Assembly: GCA_025934395.1 (NCBI GenBank)
Contig: JAICYC010000016.1
Location: 1 to 49,559, forward strand
DNA from: Solirubrobacteraceae bacterium
GTDB lineage: Bacteria > Actinomycetota > Thermoleophilia > Solirubrobacterales > Solirubrobacteraceae
Direction of reading: 5' to 3'
Length of the DNA stretch: 49,559 nt
Part shown: piece by piece, positions 41,972-49,559 of the stretch
Position numbering within the stretch: the first letter of the stretch is position 1
Layout: each line of letters starts with the position of its first letter
Program-made: the position numbers and the translations under genes
Notes under the pieces: generated by a model
The model's input: only the letters and a program-made list of their open reading frames with translations
Told to the model about the DNA's origin: nothing
The model's database searches: none

Positions 41972-43336
41972 GTGAGCGCACCGATCGTCGTGATCCTCGC
42001 CGCCGGGCAGGGCACGCGCATGCGCTCCAGCAGGCCCAAGGTCCTGCACGACCTCTGCGGTGTGCCGATGCTGATGTGGCCCGTCCGCGCAGCGCTCGCG
42101 GCGGGTGCGCAGCGGGTGATCGTCGTCGACGGGCCCGACCGGGCGCTCGCGGCGGTGCTGCCCGACACGGTGGAGCTCGCCGTCCAGGAGCGGCCCGACG
42201 GCACCGGGGGCGCCGCGGCCGCGGCGATGGCGGCGATCGCGGGCTCGGGGCCCCCCGCCGCCGGGACCCCGGTGGTGATCCTCAGCGGCGACGTTCCGCT
42301 CGTCTCGGCGGAGACGATCGCGGAGCTGCTGCGGGCGCACGAGAGCGACGGCCTCGCGGCGACGATGGCGAGCACGATCCTCGAGGACCCGAGTGGCTAC
42401 GGGCGGGTGGTCCGCGCCGATGACGGGCGGGTGCTGCGCGTCGTGGAGACGAAGGTCGAGGGCGACGCCACCGCCGCCGAGCGCGAGATCCGCGAGGTGA
42501 ACACCGGCCTGTTCGTGTTCGACGCCGCCGCGCTCGCGCGCGCGCTCCCCGCGCTCGGCGCCGAGAACGCACAGGGCGAGCGCTACCTGCCGCAGGTGCT
42601 CGATGCGCTGGCCGCCGAGGGCGCGCAGGTCGGCGCGCACGTGCTCGGGGAGCAGGCGCTCGTGCTCGGCGTCAACGACCGCCGCGACCTCGCGCGCGTA
42701 CGCGAGATCGCCCAGCTCCAGATCAACGAACGTCACATGGCCGCGGGGGTGGGGATCGTGGACCCCCGCGCAACGGTGATCGACGTGGACGTGGAGATCG
42801 GCCAGGACACCGCCGTGGAGCCGTTCACCACGATCCACGGGCGGACCGTGATCGGCCGAGACTGCACGATCCGCCACTCCTATCTGCTCGACTGCGTGCT
42901 CGAGGACGGCGTCAGCGTGGGCCCGTTCGCCTACCTGCGCCCCGGGACGGTGCTCCGCAGCGGCACGAAGGTCGGCACGTTCGTGGAGGTGAAGAACTCC
43001 GCGATCGGGCCCGCGGCGAAAGTGCCGCACCTCTCCTACATCGGCGACGCCGACGTGGGGGAGGGCACGAACCTCGGCGCTGCCACGATCACGGCCAACT
43101 ACGACGGGCACGCCAAGCACAGGACCTGGGTGGGCGCCGACGTCCGGACCGGGGTCGACACCACGCTCGTCGCTCCCGTGAGCGTCGGGGACGGTGCCTA
43201 CACGGGCGCCGGCTCGGTGATCACCGACGATGTGCCCGACGGTGCTCTGGGCATCGCGCGCGAGCGCCAGCGCACGATCGAGGGGTACGCCGAGCGCGCT
43301 CCCGGCAGGCGTCCGGAGGGGTCGGCCCCGCGGTGA
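41972..43336 (+). CDS. glmU: bifunctional N-acetylglucosamine-1-phosphate uridyltransferase / glucosamine-1-phosphate acetyltransferase
   Basis: Bifunctional enzyme of 454 residues making UDP-GlcNAc for peptidoglycan. The N-terminal pyrophosphorylase has VVILAAGQGTRMRSSRPKVL. The C-terminal left-handed beta-helix acetyltransferase shows hexapeptide repeats from VIDVDVEIGQDTAVEPF, with VGTFVEVKNS and VPHLSYIGDADVGEGTNLGA, the active-site His lying in NYDGHAKHR. The start is GTG at 41972, read after the TAGCAT box. prs follows 35 bases later. UDP-GlcNAc is also the substrate of the epimerase at 18633. Confidence 0.96.
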   Translation: MSAPIVVILAAGQGTRMRSSRPKVLHDLCGVPMLMWPVRAALAAGAQRVIVVDGPDRALAAVLPDTVELAVQERPDGTGGAAAAAMAAIAGSGPPAAGTPVVILSGDVPLVSAETIAELLRAHESDGLAATMASTILEDPSGYGRVVRADDGRVLRVVETKVEGDATAAEREIREVNTGLFVFDAAALARALPALGAENAQGERYLPQVLDALAAEGAQVGAHVLGEQALVLGVNDRRDLARVREIAQLQINERHMAAGVGIVDPRATVIDVDVEIGQDTAVEPFTTIHGRTVIGRDCTIRHSYLLDCVLEDGVSVGPFAYLRPGTVLRSGTKVGTFVEVKNSAIGPAAKVPHLSYIGDADVGEGTNLGAATITANYDGHAKHRTWVGADVRTGVDTTLVAPVSVGDGAYTGAGSVITDDVPDGALGIARERQRTIEGYAERAPGRRPEGSAPR

Positions 43337-43355
43337 GCGATGCCGGGGGGATCTC

Positions 43356-43361
43356 TACACT
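43356..43361 (+). promoter_or_regulatory. putative -10 box (TACACT) of prs
   Basis: TACACT ends ten bases before the prs ATG at 43372; GAGGGG within this gap could act as a weak ribosome site. This would permit transcription of prs separately from glmU. Confidence 0.4.
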
Positions 43362-43371
43362 CCGAGGGGTC

Positions 43372-44394
43372 ATGAGCGCGATCGACACGCGCACGGAGTA
43401 CTCCTCGAGCCTGCCGATCGATTACAACAAGCGGCTCATGCTGTTCAGCGGGCGCGCGAACCCGCAGCTCGCGATCGACATCGCCGACAAGCTCGAGGTG
43501 GACCTCGGACCGGTCGAGCTGAAGACGTTCTCCAACGGCGAGGTCTACTGCCGCTACGAGGAGTCGATCCGCGGCGCCGACGTCTTCATCGTGCAGTCGA
43601 CGTGCAGCAACGCCCAGACGGGGGTCACCGCCAACGACTCGCTGATGGAGCTGCTGTTCATGATCGACGCGGCGGTCGGCGCCTCCGCGCACCGCGTGAT
43701 CGCGGTGACACCGTGGTTCGGCTACTCGCGCCAGGACAAGAAGAGCGCGCCGCGCGAGCCGATCTCCGCGCGCCTGGTGGCGCGCATGCTCGAGTCCGCC
43801 GGTGCGGACCGCGTGCTCACGATGGACCTCCACGCAGGCCAGATCCAGGGGTTCTTCCAGAAGCCGGTCGACCACATGACCGCGCTGTTCATGCTCACCC
43901 AGTACTTCGACGACCTCGGCCTGCCCGACCTCGTCATCGTCGCCCCCGACGCGGGCCGCGTGAAGCTCAACAAGAAGTTCGCCTCCAAGCTGGGCGCGGA
44001 GCTGGCGATCCTGGACAAGGAGCGGCCCGCCCAGCAGGTCGCCGAGATCGGATACGTGATCGGTGACGTGAAGGGCAAGACCGCGGTGATCGTCGACGAC
44101 ATGATCGACACCGCGGGCACCCTGAGGGCGGCTGTCAACACCGTGCGCGAGGAAGGCGCCGAGCGCATCTACGCCGCCGCCACGCACGCGATCCTCTCCG
44201 GTGCCGCGTTCGAGAACCTGCAGAGCGCGGGCCTGGAGGAGATCGTCGTCACCGACACGATCCCGGTGCCGCCCAACCGGCTCCCCAACCTGCGCGTGCT
44301 CCCGTGCGCGGAGCTGCTCACCGACTCGATCCGCCGGATCTTCGTCGACGACTCCGTCAGCGAAGTGTTCGGGGGCGAGAACCAGCTGTTCTAG
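43372..44394 (+). CDS. prs: ribose-phosphate pyrophosphokinase
   Basis: PRPP synthetase of 340 residues, converting ribose 5-phosphate and ATP into phosphoribosyl pyrophosphate for nucleotides, histidine and tryptophan. Motifs: LMLFSGRANPQLA, the ATP flexible loop TPWFGYSRQDKKSAPREPIS, LTMDLHAGQIQGFF, and the PRPP-binding loop VIVDDMIDTAGT. The usual 310-320 residues are extended slightly at the N-terminus. ATG 43372 is chosen over an in-frame upstream GTG inside the glmU tail. Its last 38 bases overlap the convergent APC permease gene. Confidence 0.96.
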   Translation: MSAIDTRTEYSSSLPIDYNKRLMLFSGRANPQLAIDIADKLEVDLGPVELKTFSNGEVYCRYEESIRGADVFIVQSTCSNAQTGVTANDSLMELLFMIDAAVGASAHRVIAVTPWFGYSRQDKKSAPREPISARLVARMLESAGADRVLTMDLHAGQIQGFFQKPVDHMTALFMLTQYFDDLGLPDLVIVAPDAGRVKLNKKFASKLGAELAILDKERPAQQVAEIGYVIGDVKGKTAVIVDDMIDTAGTLRAAVNTVREEGAERIYAAATHAILSGAAFENLQSAGLEEIVVTDTIPVPPNRLPNLRVLPCAELLTDSIRRIFVDDSVSEVFGGENQLF

Positions 44395-45802
44395 TCCCGC
44401 GAACCGGCCCTCGGTCGCTTGCTTCGGCCTCCGACAGGACGCCCGCGATTCCGCGCGGCCTTCCCGTGCGCACCCACTGCGCGTAGAGGACGGCGGCGAT
44501 CAGCAGCGACGCCGCCACCGCCACGACCGGCCGGCCGCGCGCCAGATCGACTACCAGCGTGAACGCCACGACGAGTGCTCCGACGCCGTTCATCACCAGC
44601 GACCCGCGCAGGCGCTCCTGGTGTGAGAACCGCACCATCGCCAGCAGCGCGATGAGGAAGCTCAGGAACACCGACACCGCGTAGTACAGGACCAGGACCT
44701 GTTCGTTCGCCCCGGAGGCGATCGCGACGAGCGCGGAGACTATGAGGAACAGCACGACTCCCCAGTAGGGCGTGTGATGATCGTTGCTGCGCCCCATCCA
44801 CGAGGGGAGGATGCCCACCCCAAGTCCCCGCGAGGACGCGCGCCGGGAGAGGGCCTTGAGCAGGCCTGGGCCCGCCTGGAACGACGAGCTGGCAGCGGCG
44901 AGCAGCAGCAGGGCCGTGGTGACCTGGAAGAACACGTACACGCCGTGCCCCGAGGTCACCCTGGCGAGGTTCCCGATCTGCGTATGATCCACGCCGGGGA
45001 TGCCGATGCCGAGGCGAACGGCGGCTGCCGTCAGGCCGATCGTCAGGACTCCGACGATCCCCAGTGTCAGCCACAACGTGGCGCGGCCGAAGCGCCGGCG
45101 TCCGGCGTCGTCCAGCTGGCCGAGCTGCGCGATCGCCGAGGAGGGCGCCTCGACGCCGGTGGCAAGCGCCATCGCGACGGGAAACGAGAGCAGCACGGCG
45201 ACGAACGCTGCATGCCCGCTGCTGTGCGTGATCGCCCCCACTCGGGCAGGATGTGCATGCGACGCCCCGATGAGCACTGCGGTTCCGGCGAACACGAAGC
45301 CGACCGTCATCAGCCCGAACACCATGCGGCCGATGTGCCCGAACCACGTCATCGCCGCGACCGATGCCAGCAGGGCGACCGTCAACTCGACTCGCCCCGA
45401 GGCGAGGCTCGGAACGAACTCGATCAGCGCTGAGGCCCCCGCTGCGGCGCTGATCGCGATCGTGAGCACGAAGTCGACGATCAGGGCCCCGATCGGGATG
45501 AACGCCCAGCCCTCGCCGAACGCGCGACCAGCAGCCGCGGCAGCGCCCCCGCCCTCGGGGAAGCGCGCCACCAACTGGTGGTAGTTGACGATGATCAAGG
45601 CGATCACCGCCACGACGAGCGCCATCGTCGGCAGGAGCAGGCCGAGGTCGCCGTGCAACGCCCGCACGGCCGCCTCGATGGCATAGGCCACCGAGGAGAC
45701 CGGGTCCGCCATCACCGCGAACGCGAACGCGAAAAGGAGCGCCGGACGGCTCGCGAATCCTCGCAGGAACCGCAGCCGCGCACGAGCAAGAGAGGTGGAC
45801 AT
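44357..45802 (-). CDS. APC superfamily amino acid permease
   Basis: Integral membrane transporter of 481 residues with about twelve hydrophobic segments. The N-terminal block AFAFAVMADPVSSVAYAIEA is typical of the APC family (the DPxSS turn in helix 1 lies by the substrate site) and similar to KUP-like and amino-acid permeases. Residues 440-481 form an Arg-rich soluble tail. ATG 45802 follows AAAGG. The longer frame extends about 94 residues upstream but is Cys/Arg-rich and unlike the family, so it is rejected. The 3' end overlaps prs by 38 bases on the opposite strand. The substrate is unknown. Confidence 0.85.
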   Translation of the reverse strand: MSTSLARARLRFLRGFASRPALLFAFAFAVMADPVSSVAYAIEAAVRALHGDLGLLLPTMALVVAVIALIIVNYHQLVARFPEGGGAAAAAGRAFGEGWAFIPIGALIVDFVLTIAISAAAGASALIEFVPSLASGRVELTVALLASVAAMTWFGHIGRMVFGLMTVGFVFAGTAVLIGASHAHPARVGAITHSSGHAAFVAVLLSFPVAMALATGVEAPSSAIAQLGQLDDAGRRRFGRATLWLTLGIVGVLTIGLTAAAVRLGIGIPGVDHTQIGNLARVTSGHGVYVFFQVTTALLLLAAASSSFQAGPGLLKALSRRASSRGLGVGILPSWMGRSNDHHTPYWGVVLFLIVSALVAIASGANEQVLVLYYAVSVFLSFLIALLAMVRFSHQERLRGSLVMNGVGALVVAFTLVVDLARGRPVVAVAASLLIAAVLYAQWVRTGRPRGIAGVLSEAEASDRGPVRGTRTAGSRPRTLR

Positions 45803-45915
45803 GAAAGCCTTTCGGGTCGGTCGACAATGTCGCCGACCAGGCTTCCCGGCACACCGCAGCAGATCATAGGCCACCCGGTCGCGCCGCCGTGCCGCGGACC
45901 CTTCTTCACAAAGGG

Positions 45916-45944
45916 TTGACAGCGGGTCGGCGCAGCCGTTAGGA
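45916..45944 (+). promoter_or_regulatory. putative promoter TTGACA-N17-TTAGGA
   Basis: A consensus -35 TTGACA (45916-45921) is followed after 17 bases by TTAGGA (45939-45944). It would drive the secreted protein at 46012, which has a GGAGG ribosome site, so this gene has a leader of about 60 bases. Confidence 0.45.
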
Positions 45945-46011
45945 CACCCATGAGCGCCGCACGCGGGGGCGTCCCACGCGCGGTGGGGATCTAGGGATTG
46001 GAGGCACGACC

Positions 46012-47760
46012 ATGCGTGTTCGATTGAGGGCCGCGCTCGGCGTGGCGTGCGCAGCTTCGCTGCTGCTCGCACTCGCGCTCGCACCGACGGCGTCGGCGAG
46101 CCAGATCATCGAATTCGAAAACGCTGCGGCGCTCGCGGCGAACGGGACGGTTCCCCCGGTTCCGGCGAACCCCTTGGAAGAGGCCAAGGAAGCGTGCGGC
46201 TCCGAAACGGTCACGTGGGGCAGCGAACTCCTGACAACCCCGCCGGGCTCGATCAAAGTCAACAACGAGTGGGGCGACATCATCGCGGGCAAGGAAATGA
46301 TGGTGTCAGGGACGGTCCACGACCTGTCCACTCCGGGCGACGCGGACATCCCGGTCGACCACCCGTTCAGCGCCGACACGACGTTCGACGTGCAGCTCGA
46401 CGAACCGTACTGGAACCTCGCGCGCGAACTGCAGGCCGAAAAGGCCGGGCAGCCGAGCAAACACGAACTCCACATGGAGCTCGAGACCGGCGCGTTCCCA
46501 CACGCATTCCCGCAGAAAGAAGGGCCCGAAGACGGCCAGCCGTGGGATCTGCTCGAAGAAGAAGTGATGAAACGCGAAGAAAAAGGCGAACCGGCGAACA
46601 CGCTCGTCGACGACGCCTCGCTGGGGCTGGAAAGCGGCTACATCCCGCAGGAAGGCGACCGTGTGGCGATGCGCGGGCGCTGGATCATCGACTGCGGCCA
46701 CAACGACTTCCACGGCGAGCTGCACCCGATCTCCTTCATGGCGTTCGGGCACGCGGAAGGCAACAAGACGGTCGCACACGTGCTCGCCAACCCGTACCGG
46801 GTCACGCAGCTCTATGGCTCCGGCGGCACGAACGAACTGATCCCGAGCGTTCCGCGCGGCAAGCCGTTCGGCCCGGGCCTCGAAGAATCGGTGAGCACGC
46901 TGGTCAAGCGATCGGTGTTCACGCAGAACCCGTTCCCGCTGTCGCTGAAGGTGGGGCTCGAAGCCACGTCTCCGTCGACCGCGCCGTTCACGGTGTGCGC
47001 GCCCGAAGGAGGGAGCCCGCGCGGGCACGTCGCCTACTCGCTGGTGCGACGGTCGGGCGTGAAAATAAAAGCTGCGATCAAACCGGGCGGCCGGTGCGTG
47101 ACGCTCACCGCCACGATCGAACCCGAAAGGTACAAAGTGGCGGTGCCGCGGGCGCGAACGTGCACGATGCCGTGGCCATGGCTCGACGCCCGGATCGCCG
47201 AGTCGCTCGAACTCGAAGGCCTTCGCAACAACGAGGCCGAGCGAATCACGGTGAACGCGACGGGCGGCACGTTCACGGTCACCTACGAAGGCGAAACGAC
47301 CGGTCCGATCGCCTACAACGCGTCGCCCGGAGAAGTGCAGACCGCTATCGACTCTCTGCCCGCCGCCAAAGCGAGCATCGGCGTCGTCGGCGCCCCCGGC
47401 ACCTACACGCTGGTGTTCGGCGGGGCACTCGCCAAACGCTCGATCAACCCCGTTACGACGAACCGCTCGGGGCTGACGGGCGGCGCGAAACTCGCGACGG
47501 TCGTGGTGCTCAGGCCGGGAGGCCCGCTGGACCTGCGGCGGTTCATCCTGAGCGAGATCGAACAGCAGCAGAAGGCATCGCTCGAACAGGCCGGCTTCTT
47601 CGCCGGGATCGAACGGATCGAAAGGAACATGGCGCTCGACCCGCGGGCGGCCTGTCTCGATTCGCCCGCGGCGCCGACGCCCAACCCCGAAAAGCACCAG
47701 ACCCAGGACAACACCCAGCCGTTTCCCTATTACGGAGAAATCACCGTCGAACACAAATAG
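46012..47760 (+). CDS. large secreted protein of unknown function with atypical codon use
   Basis: Exported protein of 582 residues. An N-terminal signal peptide (RLRAALGVACAASLLLALAL, cleavage near ASA-SQ) is followed by a novel-looking domain containing GRWIIDCGHNDFHGELHPIS, a His/Asp-rich motif that could bind a metal. Near residues 415-480 a beta-rich repeat appears (ERITVNATGGTFTVTYEGET, then SPGEVQTAIDSLP), resembling repeats of phage and S-layer proteins that bind surfaces. Glutamate is mostly GAA, unlike the GAG of the neighbouring genes. GGAGG lies eight bases before the ATG. Substrate or role unknown. Confidence 0.75.
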   Translation: MRVRLRAALGVACAASLLLALALAPTASASQIIEFENAAALAANGTVPPVPANPLEEAKEACGSETVTWGSELLTTPPGSIKVNNEWGDIIAGKEMMVSGTVHDLSTPGDADIPVDHPFSADTTFDVQLDEPYWNLARELQAEKAGQPSKHELHMELETGAFPHAFPQKEGPEDGQPWDLLEEEVMKREEKGEPANTLVDDASLGLESGYIPQEGDRVAMRGRWIIDCGHNDFHGELHPISFMAFGHAEGNKTVAHVLANPYRVTQLYGSGGTNELIPSVPRGKPFGPGLEESVSTLVKRSVFTQNPFPLSLKVGLEATSPSTAPFTVCAPEGGSPRGHVAYSLVRRSGVKIKAAIKPGGRCVTLTATIEPERYKVAVPRARTCTMPWPWLDARIAESLELEGLRNNEAERITVNATGGTFTVTYEGETTGPIAYNASPGEVQTAIDSLPAAKASIGVVGAPGTYTLVFGGALAKRSINPVTTNRSGLTGGAKLATVVVLRPGGPLDLRRFILSEIEQQQKASLEQAGFFAGIERIERNMALDPRAACLDSPAAPTPNPEKHQTQDNTQPFPYYGEITVEHK

Positions 47761-47859
47761 GGAGGGACTCCCGCCCGCTGCCCCCGCGCCTCGGTTGGGG
47801 GTAGCGGCGCGGCGTCCCACTCGGTACAGGCGAGCTTGCCAGTAGACAGCCTCGAGTCA

Positions 47860-48534
47860 CTACACCCGTAGCTGTCTCTCCCCTCCCGCGACACGCGCGA
47901 GCGAACCGCTCAGAGGGGTGTCGAGGAGCGTGGCGGCCGTGAACTCTGCGGCGAGCCCGTCGAACAGGGCGTGCCGTTTGAGCATCGCGTGGCGGCCCCC
48001 CTCCACCGTGATGTAGCCGACGTGCGCAGTCCTGCTGAGTCGCCTGGCCAGCATCGCCGATCGCGCGGGGCTGGCGACGCGGTCCAGCGAGCCGTGTACG
48101 AACAGGAAGCGAGCGGCCGGAATCCGCGAAGGTACGTCTGTTGGATACACCCACGGTGCGAGCGCAACAACGCTCCGTACCTCCTGTTGGTCGGCGGCGA
48201 GGATCGCGGCGCGTGCGCTCAGCGAATGTCCGATCAGGCCCGTTGGTCGAGTCGGGTGCAGTCGCGCCGCGACGGTCGCGAGCGCCCACCGCACGTCGTC
48301 CACGGGGGTGTGCGAGGTGTCCCAGCCGCGGCGGGAGTTCAGTAGACGGAAGATCGCCAGACGCCCTTTGGCGAGTCTCGCGATGCGGCATGCGATCGGG
48401 ATCATGCGCAGCACCGAGAGTTGGGCTGGGCTCACCATCGTGGTGCGGCGGCTCGCGCCACCGTGGAGTATCAGCACCGCTCCCGCCGGCTGCTCGGGCA
48501 CTACGATGTCAATGAGTCGCGGCTCTGGTCTCAT
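47860..48534 (-). CDS. alpha/beta hydrolase
   Basis: Serine hydrolase-fold protein of 224 residues. The nucleophile elbow is GHSLS in GLIGHSLSARAAILAA, with the oxyanion loop VLILHGGASRRTTM near the N-terminus, acid HGSLDRVA and catalytic His in VEGGRHAML. The family includes esterases, lipases and dienelactone hydrolases; the substrate cannot be assigned. The ATG at 48534 has no clear ribosome site. It is 50 bases downstream of the tatC stop in the same direction. Confidence 0.83.
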   Translation of the reverse strand: MRPEPRLIDIVVPEQPAGAVLILHGGASRRTTMVSPAQLSVLRMIPIACRIARLAKGRLAIFRLLNSRRGWDTSHTPVDDVRWALATVAARLHPTRPTGLIGHSLSARAAILAADQQEVRSVVALAPWVYPTDVPSRIPAARFLFVHGSLDRVASPARSAMLARRLSRTAHVGYITVEGGRHAMLKRHALFDGLAAEFTAATLLDTPLSGSLARVAGGERQLRV

Positions 48535-48584
48535 CGCTGCCGGTGCAGGTCGCCACGGCGCTCCCGGTGACGGACGGCAGCCGA

Positions 48585-49535
48585 CTAAGCGACGCGCCGG
48601 CGCCGCTCCACGAGGCCGGCCCCGATCAGGCTGAGCTCATACAGGAGGTAGAGGGGGATCGTCTCGAGGAGCATTGTGACGAGGTCTCCGGGGAGCAGCG
48701 CGGCGACGGCTCCGCAGGCGAGGATCGCGTAGCGGCGGTGTCGGCGAAGCTGGTGAACGGTCGCGATTCCGGAGGTGGTCACGGCCAGCACCGCCACCGG
48801 GATCTGGAACACGAGTCCCATCGCGAGCAGCGTGATGGCGGCGAAGTGGTAGTACTGGCTGGCCTGAACGAGCACGTTGAACTGATCGCTGTTGAAGTTC
48901 TGGAAGAAGCGCACCGCCGCGGGCAGCACGACGAAGTAGCCGAACGCCACACCGGCGGCGAACAGGAACGGGATCGCGAGCATGAGGGGAGTGGTCACAC
49001 GCCGCTGCTCGGGCGAGAACGCCGGGAGCAGGAACGCGAAAAGCTCGTAGAGGATGATCGGCGAGGCGAACAACAGCGCGAAGATCAGAGCGATGCCGAC
49101 TGTAGTCGTGAACGGCTCGCCGATCCCCAGGGTGACGGGCTTGTCGCCTTCAGGTGGCTGCGCGAGCCGCTTGGCGTCTGCGTTCAGCGTTGGGAGCACC
49201 GATGACAGGGCACCGCGCGTTTCCGCGCTGACGCCGCTGTGCGGCAGGTTCAGCGCATGCACGACGTGCTTGAGCTGTTCGGCGACCGAGCGCGAGCTCT
49301 GCTGCACCGTGAACGTCGCCCCGAGCGGGCCGTGGCCGGCTTTCACCTGCTTTTGCGTCTGGTGTGCGAGGGGGGCGTTGATGAGCTGGAGCAGCGCGTT
49401 GTTCTGCCACAGGCAGATGCCGAATGCGATCGCGAGGGCTGCGAGCGAGACGATCAGGCGTGCGCGCAGCTCCTCGAGATGCCCTACGAGGGAGAGCTGC
49501 TCACCGTGTCCGAGCGGTGCTGTGGCGACGGCCAT
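48585..49535 (-). CDS. tatC: Sec-independent protein translocase subunit TatC
   Basis: Core receptor of the twin-arginine translocase, 316 residues, with six membrane helices; it recognises folded proteins carrying RR signal peptides. The cytoplasmic N-terminal motif VGHLEELRARL is conserved, and ILYELFAFLLPAFSPEQRR and IPVAVLAV are typical. The loop after helix 1 (about residues 55-140) is roughly 50-60 residues longer than in E. coli TatC. Near the C-terminus PGDLVTMLLETIP replaces the usual TPPDVFSQ-like stretch. The ATG at 49535 lies 24 bases from the window edge. tatA may lie outside the window. Confidence 0.93.
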   Translation of the reverse strand: MAVATAPLGHGEQLSLVGHLEELRARLIVSLAALAIAFGICLWQNNALLQLINAPLAHQTQKQVKAGHGPLGATFTVQQSSRSVAEQLKHVVHALNLPHSGVSAETRGALSSVLPTLNADAKRLAQPPEGDKPVTLGIGEPFTTTVGIALIFALLFASPIILYELFAFLLPAFSPEQRRVTTPLMLAIPFLFAAGVAFGYFVVLPAAVRFFQNFNSDQFNVLVQASQYYHFAAITLLAMGLVFQIPVAVLAVTTSGIATVHQLRRHRRYAILACGAVAALLPGDLVTMLLETIPLYLLYELSLIGAGLVERRRRVA

Positions 49536-49559
49536 GATGAAGAGGGCTTCCAGACACGC

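Noticed and set aside
44357-46084. N-terminally extended APC permease (575 residues)
   Set aside because: The extra residues are Cys/Arg-rich and unlike the family; ATG 45802 has an AAAGG site and begins the first helix region correctly.

Overview
The window looks like a chromosomal stretch from a very GC-rich actinobacterium, probably class Thermoleophilia (the Solirubrobacter/Conexibacter/Patulibacter group). This is inferred from base composition, protein character, TAnnnT -10 boxes set a few bases before start codons, and a Bacillus-like long SRP RNA beside dnaX-ybaB-recR. I could run no database search, so the taxonomy is inference. No rRNA, insertion sequence, prophage or CRISPR array is visible; most of the window is core housekeeping DNA with a few poorly known small genes.

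Layout. 1-3203 (minus): two aldo/keto reductases, an SCP2-type thiolase and a small NTF2-like protein. 3365-6715 (plus): a zinc-ribbon / adenylyl cyclase / AAA ATPase / TPR signalling protein. 6788-9414: an NTF2-like protein, tRNA-Val(CAC) and a GAF-PAS-GAF-GGDEF diguanylate cyclase. 9476-11234 (minus): a four-helix membrane protein, a lipoprotein and an FKBP lipoprotein. 11286-15969: large SRP RNA, a convergent GT-C-like membrane glycosyltransferase, then dnaX-ybaB-recR with overlapping ends. 16037-17605: aspartokinase with an internal beta-subunit start, and a 67-residue basic protein. 17602-19745 (minus): UDP-GlcNAc 2-epimerase and a Gfo/Idh/MocA oxidoreductase. 19795-23755 (minus): succinate dehydrogenase genes sdhA-sdhB-sdhE, in which SdhE replaces the usual membrane anchors. 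23829-26903 (minus): M50 protease with CBS domains and an AidB-like acyl-CoA dehydrogenase. 27130-29381 (plus): icd and mdh, ending in a strong hairpin. With sdh this makes a local cluster of TCA-cycle genes.

29490-33572 holds small or unassigned genes: an AT-hook/HTH protein, an SRPBCC protein, an NAD(P)-binding SDR, a four-cysteine small protein, a basic single-pass membrane protein with a TetR regulator, and an FmdB-like protein that has lost its zinc cysteines. 33579-39633: an LCP-family cell-wall ligase diverging from rsmI, then metG-tatD-ksgA-ispE with ATGA overlaps. 39717-41701: a small two-helix membrane protein, a PucR-type regulator and a CAP-domain secreted protein. 41855-44394: tRNA-Gln(TTG), glmU and prs. 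44357-49535: an APC permease, a large secreted protein with atypical codon use, an alpha/beta hydrolase and tatC.

The most notable points are the long SRP RNA; the SdhABE enzyme whose third Fe-S site has four cysteines; a recurring leaderless-promoter arrangement, including two divergent -10 boxes sharing two bases; the cysteine-less FmdB; and the compositionally odd secreted protein at 46012. I do not see a clearly novel multi-gene defence or mobile system.
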